Shown here in pieces: positions 9,844-15,879 of a DNA stretch of 15,879 nucleotides. Source of the stretch: Acanthaster planci (taxonomy: Eukaryota > Echinodermata > Asteroidea > Valvatida > Acanthasteridae); assembly GCF_001949145.1 (NCBI RefSeq), contig NW_019091476.1, forward strand, positions 930,105 to 945,983, written 5' to 3'. The notes beneath the pieces were generated by a model. The model made no database searches. It was not told where the DNA came from and saw only the letters and a program-made list of their open reading frames with translations. The translations under genes were made by a program, and so were the position numbers. Each line of letters starts with the position of its first letter. The stretch's first letter is position 1.

Positions 9844-10126
9844 TTGATGAGGTATTAGCAACATTGACCCATCCATCTTCCGTCTCACGCTGCACCTGAA
9901 TGAAAGGTGTCGTTTCCCATTGTGTAACGTTCAGTGGAGGTTCCTCGTGCAAAGAAGCGGTCCAGTTAAGGTGAGGCGAAACCATAGATTGTTCTGTAGC
10001 TCCCGATATACGCCGAGTTGAACGTCGCCACGACCACCGACGTCTCCGGTACCAATATGACGCCGAAGAAGGAGCCATCTCAGCAAACACTATCCATAAC
10101 ACCACAATTTTGACAACTGCTCCCAT
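9844..10126 (-). CDS. First coding exon: signal peptide, Arg-rich segment and glycosylated linker of a secreted fibrinogen-like protein
   Basis: This exon probably sends the protein into the secretory pathway. Seen: the ATG at 10126 has A at -3 and G at +4. Residues 3-15 are a hydrophobic stretch (AVVKIVVLWIVFA) followed by small residues, typical of a signal peptide cleaved near residue 15-22. Residues 27-39 hold three basic clusters (RRRR, RR, RR). N54-W-T, N66-V-T and N91-T-S are N-glycosylation sequons. The frame runs 94 codons plus one base to a strong donor, TCAA|GTGAGT, in phase 1; read through, it stops two codons later. The downstream domain exons all start in phase 1, and direct joining creates another sequon, N95-V-S. 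Inferred: this is exon 1 of the same gene, because strand, phase and the need for a secretion signal agree, although the joining intron would be 6.9 kb and could hide further exons. No domain is recognised in residues 40-94. Confidence 0.6.
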
Positions 10127-10328
10127 ATTTGAAAAAAAAAGTGGAAATAAACTCCAAACCGTGTATCAATATTTGCAAATAGTGATTTACTCTCTTCGGC
10201 TGACTCTGTGAAAAACTGTGTTGTCACTGTAAGAACTTACTCACTGCAAGCCAACGAAACGGTGAGACAAATTCATTTGCAACGCGCGGTTGCCTACTTC
10301 GATGTTTTCTCGGCGCATTGAATACTTC

Positions 10329-10341
10329 GACGCATGCGCGA
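10329..10341 (-). promoter_or_regulatory. NRF-1-like site near the presumed transcription start
   Basis: The minus strand reads TCGCGCATGCGTC, close to the NRF-1 (erect wing) consensus with its GCGCATGCG core. It lies about 15-30 bp downstream of the TATA box, over the expected start site. Function is inferred from motif and position only. Confidence 0.35.
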
Positions 10342-10354
10342 CCTGAACTATGGG

Positions 10355-10362
10355 TTTTTATA
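10355..10362 (-). promoter_or_regulatory. TATA box of the fibrinogen-like gene
   Basis: The minus strand reads TTTTATAAAAACCC here, a near-perfect TATA element. A start of transcription 25-30 bp downstream, near 10330, would give a 5'UTR of about 200 nt before the ATG at 10126. The presumed UTR contains several upstream ATGs, so either they act as short upstream frames, the start site is further downstream, or a small intron is removed. The orientation and distance relative to the signal-peptide exon are the main support. Confidence 0.45.
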
Positions 10363-11798
10363 AAATTATGAGCTTATTAAACTTAGTTATGAACTCATTA
10401 AAAAATCTTGTGTGTATGAAACATTTTATTGAAGTTGAAAGCTGGAAAAATTCAAGGTTAAGATAGATTAAGCAACTTCGCGAGCCATTTGCGATCTGAC
10501 AAACGATTTTTCCACTTAAACCAGCTTTATCTACTCATAAAGTTTAATCAGCCATGGCATTAATTTTTTCATTGCACTACTTCAAATTAAGTAGCTGTTT
10601 CAATACCCGATTTTGGAAACTGTGTATGCACGTTCAAATTGACTGCGCTCAAATAATGGCTGTGCTGGTTCCGTTGGTTTTTGTCGCCATGACAATTTTG
10701 CGCATGGATGGAAAATAACTCTTTCAGTCTCTGATGTGAAGGAAGTGAGTCGTCAACGTGGAAAGGAGGGTGCAATAATAAAAAGGGAATAATAAAATGC
10801 CAGACAAAAGATACGTGAAGCTATACTTGGTTCCTTGCGGTATAAAGCTTGTTAATCAGACTATAATTTAACACTGTCCTTCGTTTAGTGTCCTACATAC
10901 TAACAATCACCAACATGGGTAAATCGGAGAGGACAGTTGAAAACTGTTGAAGAGTTGTTAAGGATTTCAGGTAAGGCTAATTAAAACTCACTTCGCAGTA
11001 GCAATCAACCTGGAATTGTGTGTAAGTTCGGGAAACTACAGTGCCACATGTGTTTATTTGAGATTATGAAAGAAATACAACTATTTTGAAATGAAAAACG
11101 TGACGGCATCTCCATTTCCACATATTTTGTCCATTTCATGTCAAATTTGAAATGTTCCAAGGGTCGTATTATATTAAATCACGTACCTGAGTTGGTCTAG
11201 GAAAAGAAAACTAACCACTGCAGTGGTTTTTTGAAACAGCAATGTACTGCCGTTTCGAAAACTAGTTCAACAAACCTTCAGATTTTCTACTTACGTAAGC
11301 CAACCGGCGAACCTAGCCATCTCAGAAAATATATATGCCCACAGCATCATGACAATGCGCATAGAGTTAGTCGTTGTAGAGGCAAAACACAAGTTTCCAT
11401 TTCAACGCATATACACATAACAAATAAACACATAACAAGTGCCCTAGAGACTTTTTTCTCTCAAAGTTTACCTGGCAGTTTCTATAGACCCAAGGAGTAC
11501 ATTGACAAAACAGAATCGGAAATTCTGACCGCTGCAATGCAGTAATAATGTACACACGTCTTTGCAATGTCTTTGCAAGTGTCTTTAAATACCATTGTAA
11601 ACTGCTAGTGCTATTGCTAGTTCTAGCATCGGTAAATGTGGTGGTATTAGAAATAGTTAGGATGCAAGTCTTGGTCAGGCACTACACAAGCCAAACATTA
11701 GTCTGAAAAAGGAAATGTTTTCCTTCTTCCATGATTAACATCGTGAACTTTGAACACTTGGGTCCTGTAAGGGATTATCTGACAACCTTGAGGCGTAC
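10363..11798. other. Intergenic or intronic stretch without a recognised gene
   Basis: AT-rich DNA upstream of the TATA box. The largest open frame (11231-11545, forward) starts from a TTG, not an ATG, and matches nothing I recognise. The stretch around 10440-10800 and 10900-11200 shows no clear repeat or exon. Confidence 0.5.
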
Positions 11799-11994
11799 CT
11801 GCGGGCGTGGTAGAAGCGTCAGTATGAAATCCTGCTACGGTAGCTGGCAAGGCCAAAGGATGGTGGTACGGCAGTGGTTGTGTAGACGAGGCTAAGCTGA
11901 AACAGACCACCACGGCAATGGCCTCTCTCAGGCTACGATAACACCCACTTAGGGATGGAAGGATGGGACCAAAAGGTGGACCATTCGCTGACAT
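11799..11994 (-). CDS. Candidate signal-peptide exon, upstream alternative first exon or start of another gene
   Basis: No family is recognised. Seen: an ATG at 11994 with A at -3 opens 65 codons plus one base, ending at a plausible donor GCAG|GTACGC in phase 1. Residues 26-35 are hydrophobic (IAVVVCFSLA) after a long 25-residue N-terminal region, followed by SSTQPLPYHHPLALP and a Thr/Pro-rich tail, resembling a signal peptide or signal anchor and a mucin-like linker. The segment is visibly GC-richer than its surroundings. A possible splice acceptor, TGTCTCTAGCAG, ends 5 bp before the ATG, so a 5'UTR intron is conceivable. Inferred: phase 1 would let it splice to exon A (2991) as an alternative start of the fibrinogen-like gene, or it may begin a separate gene nested within that region. 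The frame also stays open through the donor to 11698, so it could be a chance frame. Confidence 0.3.
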
Positions 11995-12349
11995 CTTCCC
12001 TGCTAGAGACACACTACTGCATCCGTAATATGGCACGTCGGAGCAAGGAATGAGCGAGCAGGCCCGTTGGAGGGCTAGGCCTATACGTCAATGCATTAGC
12101 AAGCGCCTGTGATGCATTACCTGTCATCCCACGTCATTACCGGTGAAAGCACGGTCCTATACTGGGCAGTTAAGAGCCGTAAAGATCGTGTGCCTTTAAC
12201 AGAGTCCCATTTACTGAATAAAAAAAACGAGTCTAATCGACGTACGCACCACCGAGGACATGCCAGCCCACCGCTCGTACAACATTGTGCGAGGGAATTA
12301 CGTACAAAGCAGAATTTGGGTCAAAAAGTTTGGAACATATTTTGCTAAA

Positions 12350-12720
12350 CGGGTCGGAATGCCTTTTTTTTCAAAATCGAACGTGTTTTCAAAAATCGAA
12401 TGTTTTTTAAAACGAATGTCATATTTAAAAGATGGTATTTTTGACTTTTGGAATGCATTTTTTTTAAACCGAACAAAATTTTAAAGATGCAATTCCTTTT
12501 TTTTTTTAATTTCCAATAAATTTTTAAAGAGAGGATGCATTTATATTATACGGAACACGTTTTCTAGATTGGAATAAGTTTTTAAAGAGTGAACATATTT
12601 TCAAAATTCAAATATGATTTTACAAATCAAACATTTTCTCAAAGCCCAAACATTTTTTAAGATTGGAAGAAAATTGTTAAATCCGAATAATATTTTTAAA
12701 ATTGGAACACTTTTCCCAAC
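12350..12720. repeat. Degenerate AT-rich tandem repeat, period near 19-20 bp
   Basis: Successive segments follow an approximate pattern of A-C-ATTTTTTAAAAT-x-GAA, for example ATTTTCAAAATTCAAAT, ATTTTCTCAAAGCCCAAAC, ATTTTTTAAGATTGGAAG and ATTTTTAAAATTGGAAC from about 12595 onward. Earlier copies (TTTTCAAAATCGAACG and similar from about 12368) are more diverged and some spacing is irregular. It has no coding potential and looks like an old minisatellite. Confidence 0.55.
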
Positions 12721-12872
12721 ATAAAGCTGTCATTCGGAATCTCCTTTCATCCAAAGTGAGAAAGCATCTAAATTTCCAAAGCATCCACGTTTAATTAAGA
12801 AGCACCAATTGTTTTTGACCGTGTTAAGCCCGAGGTTTGAAACCTTTTTGGACGATTCGGCTGTTTTAGGCA

Positions 12873-12884
12873 TGCGCATGCGCA
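12873..12884. promoter_or_regulatory. Perfect NRF-1 palindrome
   Basis: TGCGCATGCGCA is an exact copy of the palindromic NRF-1 consensus, usually found at CpG-type promoters. It lies about 880 bp upstream of the candidate signal-peptide exon (11799-11994, minus strand), where it could mark a promoter with a 5'UTR intron. No TATA box or start was identified next to it, so function is conjecture. Confidence 0.3.
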
Positions 12885-13737
12885 GGCACTGAGACGCGCA
12901 AAGCATTGTTGGTTTACACACTACCAAATTATTGCATTTACCTCTGTGCGCACGTGTCACTAAAACGCTAAACCCGTGTTATTGTTCAAATGAACGCTAC
13001 TTAATGACTGCTCAACACAAACGACGTCATTAATCCCGTAATAGTTGACCTTCCCAGCTATCTGTACAGTAGTGCAGTAGGGACTAGCAAAGGCATTATA
13101 GGTGACTTATTTTACCAACAATTTCTCTCATCCCCCAATACCACACTATACGCAGGCATAATTCATGGGCCTGGTCAGGAAGACCAACGGGGTAGGCCTA
13201 TATCGAGAACCTTCCCCAACCGATTGGAATGTGACATTTAATAACCTAGGAAACACGCACACATTAGGGCCTAACATTATGTTGTTCTACAATACTTTTT
13301 CTGTAAAAGTATAAAACCCCCAGATTAAAGGAAAACTTGGATCACTTTCCGAACACAGTTTCGTAGCTTTACAACTTTTTACTCTACATTCCAATATCAA
13401 AATCAGTGCAGTTGACTGCAGTTGAAATGCAGTTTTTCCATAACATTGTTAACTATGTGACGTAATCTAAATTTGTATGTTGACTAAACGTGAGTTGTAA
13501 AAGTGCGGTTCGCACGTATTGTCCCCGGCATCTGTAGGCTTTGACAATGCCGGTTCAGCCTTAAGCAGAATCACCCCCTCAACGGTTATATTGGAGTGTT
13601 CATTTTGTTGGTAGCGAAGCGACCGTAACGCCTGCATTTCATAGTCATTCGTGAATCAGCGAAGTGCAGTTCCGACAAAAAGCGCCTCTGTTGCGAGGAA
13701 AATTGCGCCCTCTCGTGGTCCAGCTCGAGGCTCATAC

Positions 13738-14168
13738 GGGCTGAATTCGGGCGGCTTGTTGTCGTATGTTCACGAACAGCTTGATTTGTTGTTCTTGGAT
13801 CAGCCGCTCGAACGCCAGTAACGTACAACCGGTTATTGCAGGTAGTTAGTCACAAGCAACATGCAACATGGCGGCATCCGTGTACGTTATTCGAGAGTTA
13901 ATGTTTGGATAACTGGGCTGAATTCTTTTCTTTTCAGGAACATTCATTTCTGTGTTATGAAGAATAATTAATGTTACTTTTGAAAAATTTCCTATAGTCT
14001 TTGGCTTTGTAAGCCATCACTTTACTTTTTGCCATGTTTGCAGCTGTTCAAAAATCAAACTCTCACGAGTTTTTCCGTGTGTTCCTGTAAAACCCTGACG
14101 AGGAGGTGGTGTGTGATCCTGTTCCGAGAAAAGTGTTTTTGAGTCGTGTACGTTCCCACCGTTCGAGC
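13738..14168 (-). mobile_element. TIR element, left copy, truncated at its inner end
   Basis: This segment is the reverse-complement counterpart of 15600 down to about 15186. Shared stretches include ATTCGGGCGGC, GTTCGAGCG/GCTCGAACG, ACAACCGGTTAT, GCAACATGCAACATGGCGGC, GAGAGTTAATGTTTGGAT, GTTCAAAAATCAAA and GGAGGTGGTGTGTGATCCTG. By eye identity is near 80 percent. The outer end keeps a TIR (GGGCTGAATTCGGGCGGC, 15 of 18 against the right copy), but similarity stops at CGTTCGAGC (14168), so the inner TIR is missing. The strand is given relative to the right copy read forward. Confidence 0.7.
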
Positions 14169-15129
14169 CATGACAACAGTGAAGATGCAAAGTACGACGT
14201 AATCACCAAAGGCAGTATGAGACGGCGTGTGCAGGTAATGTGGAACTGTGAGTGTAATATGGGACACTGATTCTAAGACAATGTAATGACATTATAATTA
14301 TTTTGCACAACTGGGAAATATTAACACATCCAATTTCACTTATTTGATATGTTTAATGTATATAAAAAGCGTCCTTTGACATCTTTATACATAAAACTTA
14401 GACAAGACGTGTAATTATCTCACTTTAAAAATGCCGTTTCATAAATTAATTCAAATTGCCTCGTCATACTTGGAATCAAGATAAAAAGTGTATAAACACA
14501 TGCATCGTATCGTGACATGTATGCCAAAACTTTTATTTCACACCTGAAATATTGTTGAATGCTGTTTTGGTTACATTATAATTGCCTATGCAAGCCTGTA
14601 ATTTGTTGTCAGGACCATGTCTTTGGCTCTACATGCATTGATGTCCACCTGTATGTCTTCAGACAACCATAAAGCCCGGCGTAATTTCCGAACATTTGAC
14701 TGGCATCTGAATAAAAAGGACAGCAAAATAAATAATATCCACAAAACCTAACTCGATTCTGAATTAATATCACTAATTATATGCTTAAACAAACAGAAAA
14801 GTTAACATCAAACTCTATGTATTTACCCAAATTTAACAGGCAAACAAATCCTGTCCGCCATATTGGATTATTACCTGCACCTCGTTGTGATGGCGGAGCT
14901 CGCATTCAATGCTTTATTATTATTATACACAGGATACCACACGCTGACGTAGCTCAAAAGACTTCATAAAATCGCTAAAAAAGGCCAGGAATTCAGCATA
15001 TCCACAGACAGTTTTACAGTTTAAGCATATTTGGTGAAATATCGATCAGCAACAAATACCACTAACGTCACATACCTTGTCAAGTTTTAATTTTTAATGA
15101 ACTTTTTCCGTGAGATTCACTAAAATCTA
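14169..15129. other. Spacer between the two inverted TIR elements
   Basis: AT-rich DNA, no exon recognised. It carries CCGCCATATTGG (14855-14866) and TGATGGCGGAGC (14889-14900), two sequences with the ATGGCGG core of YY1 sites. The second ATG opens only about 20 codons. The spacer's left end holds a GGTAATATGGGAC-type repeat, listed separately. Confidence 0.5.
14232..14264 (+). repeat. GGTAAT...GTAATATGGGAC repeat, left copy
   Basis: Two half-units (GGTAATGTGGAACTGTGAG and TGTAATATGGGAC) match, in the opposite orientation, a segment at 15712-15743. About four fifths of positions agree by eye. It looks like a short dispersed 14-17-bp unit. Confidence 0.45.
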
Positions 15130-15600
15130 AGGTCGAGTTCGGGCGGCCTGTTCTTGACACGGGTTTCTTGTTCTCGCGCTCGAACGGCGGGAATACGACT
15201 CAAGAACATTGTTCTCGGAACAGGATCACACACCACCTCCTCATCAGGGTTTTACAGGAACAAACGGAAAAAACTCGTGAGATTTTGATTTTTGAACAGC
15301 TGTAAAAAGTAGAGAGATGGCTTCCAAAGCCATAGACAATAGGAAGTTTGCAAAATTAACATTAATTATTTTCCGTAACACAAAAATGAATGTTCCTGTT
15401 TATATAGAAAAGAAACCAGCCCATCCAAACATTAACTCTCGAATGACGTACCCTACATGGACGCCGCCATGTTGCATGTTGCTTGTCACTAACTACCAGC
15501 GATAACCGGTTGTTTGTTCCCGGCGTTCGAGCAGCCGACCCACGAACAACCAATTGAGCTGTTCGTAAACATACGGGAACTAGCCGCCCGAACTCGGCCT
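15130..15600 (+). mobile_element. TIR element, right copy, complete (471 bp)
   Basis: The ends are inverted repeats: AGGTCGAGTTCGGGCGGC at 15130-15147 and its complement GCCGCCCGAACTCGGCCT at 15583-15600, 17 of 18 matching. Inside both ends are repeated TGTTC, GTTCGAGC and GAACAA words. TA dinucleotides sit at or within a base of both ends, which could be a TA target duplication, but this is not decisive and the superfamily is unassigned. It encodes no protein, so it is non-autonomous. A less preserved inverted copy lies 961 bp to the left. Confidence 0.7.
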
Positions 15601-15711
15601 ACAACTCCTCCATGTTTGGAAGTGATGGCTAGTCTCTATAACAAGCATTGAGGGCGTTGTTTCGTGCCAGTGAATGTTTACAGCGGAGGAAGCGCCGATT
15701 TTAATTCATTC

Positions 15712-15743
15712 GTCCCATATTACCTACAGTCCTATATTACCTG
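15712..15743 (-). repeat. GTCCCATATTAC...repeat, right copy
   Basis: GTCCCATATTACCTACAG is followed directly by the similar TCCTATATTACCTG, so the unit is itself duplicated here. The reverse complement matches 14232-14264. It is placed outside the right TIR element but inside the left pair's spacer, so it is not simply an extension of the inverted pair. Confidence 0.45.
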
Positions 15744-15745
15744 TA

Positions 15746-15879
15746 CGTACCCTACGCATTGGCATCAGCCCCCCGTATGTACGCAATGGCATCAACCCCC
15801 CCCCCGTATGTACGCATTGGCATCAGCCCCCCGTATGTACGCATTGGCATCAGCCCCCCGTATGTACGCATTGGCATCA
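15746..15879. repeat. 27-bp minisatellite, cut by the right window edge
   Basis: Units beginning CGTATGTACGCATTGGCATC and ending in a C run start at 15774, 15805, 15832 and 15859. The first, diverged unit starts near 15746 (CGTACCCTACGC). Unit lengths are 28, 31, 27 and 27 bp, the longest caused by an expanded C run. The last two full units are identical, which points to recent expansion. The array continues beyond the window. Confidence 0.85.

Larger units (their letters stand above)
12000..13737. other. Gene-poor stretch with repeats and a possible promoter motif
   Basis: No exon is recognised. It contains the degenerate AT-rich repeat (12350-12720), the perfect NRF-1 palindrome (12873-12884) and two TAGGCCTA octamers (12076 and 13193). 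From about 13500 the DNA becomes GC- and CpG-richer, up to the inverted TIR element. That could mark a promoter region or simply the repeat's edge. Confidence 0.45.

Noticed and set aside
11231-11545. 104-codon open frame, plus strand
   Set aside because: It begins at TTG, not ATG, has no family motif, and no splice site that extends it convincingly.
14890-14955. ATG in good context reading MAELAFN, then a Leu run, next to YY1-type motifs
   Set aside because: It stops after about 20 codons with no clear donor before the stop, so it is not supported as a start exon.
1-15879. Bacterial operon, phage or plasmid
   Set aside because: No long frames, no ribosome-binding sites; the coding evidence consists of spliced exons of an animal extracellular domain.

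Overview
The window looks like nuclear DNA from an animal, most likely a marine invertebrate deuterostome. There are no long open frames, operons or ribosome-binding sites. Coding sequence comes as short exons with GT-AG borders in AT-rich DNA full of short non-autonomous transposons and degenerate tandem repeats. The octamer TAGGCCTA occurs five times where about 0.24 would be expected by chance. From general familiarity this recalls ambulacrarian (echinoderm or hemichordate) genomes, but that placement is a weak inference.

The best-supported gene lies on the minus strand and covers roughly the first 10.3 kb. A TATA box (10355-10362) and an NRF-1-like site precede a signal-peptide exon (9844-10126). 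After a 6.9 kb intron come three exons (2842-2991, 833-1117, 136-327). Together they encode one complete fibrinogen-like domain of the subtype found in contactin-associated proteins (CNTNAP/Caspr, neurexin IV). Every splice junction is phase 1 and every internal exon is a multiple of three. Direct joining gives 303 codons plus one base, and the reading frame continues off the left edge. The predicted product is secreted and N-glycosylated, with an arginine-rich segment after the signal peptide and the domain at residues about 101-303. What follows the domain is outside the window.

Two weaker coding candidates are on the same strand. One is a 102-bp phase 1-1 open segment (368-469) inside the intron between the last two domain exons. 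The other is a second possible signal-peptide exon with a phase 1 donor (11799-11994), which could be an alternative first exon or the start of an upstream gene.

The rest is repeat-rich and non-coding. It holds an ACACCA/TGGTGT degenerate repeat (3446-3725), a GC-rich interspersed fragment (6113-6200) and a 600-bp hAT-like element packed with GAGTAC (6803-7402). It also holds 21-bp palindromic units inside a longer direct repeat (8865-9192), a degenerate AT-rich repeat (12350-12720), two inverted copies of a roughly 470-bp TIR element (13738-14168 and 15130-15600), and a 27-bp minisatellite cut by the right edge. No transposase, reverse transcriptase, rRNA, tRNA or CRISPR array was recognised.
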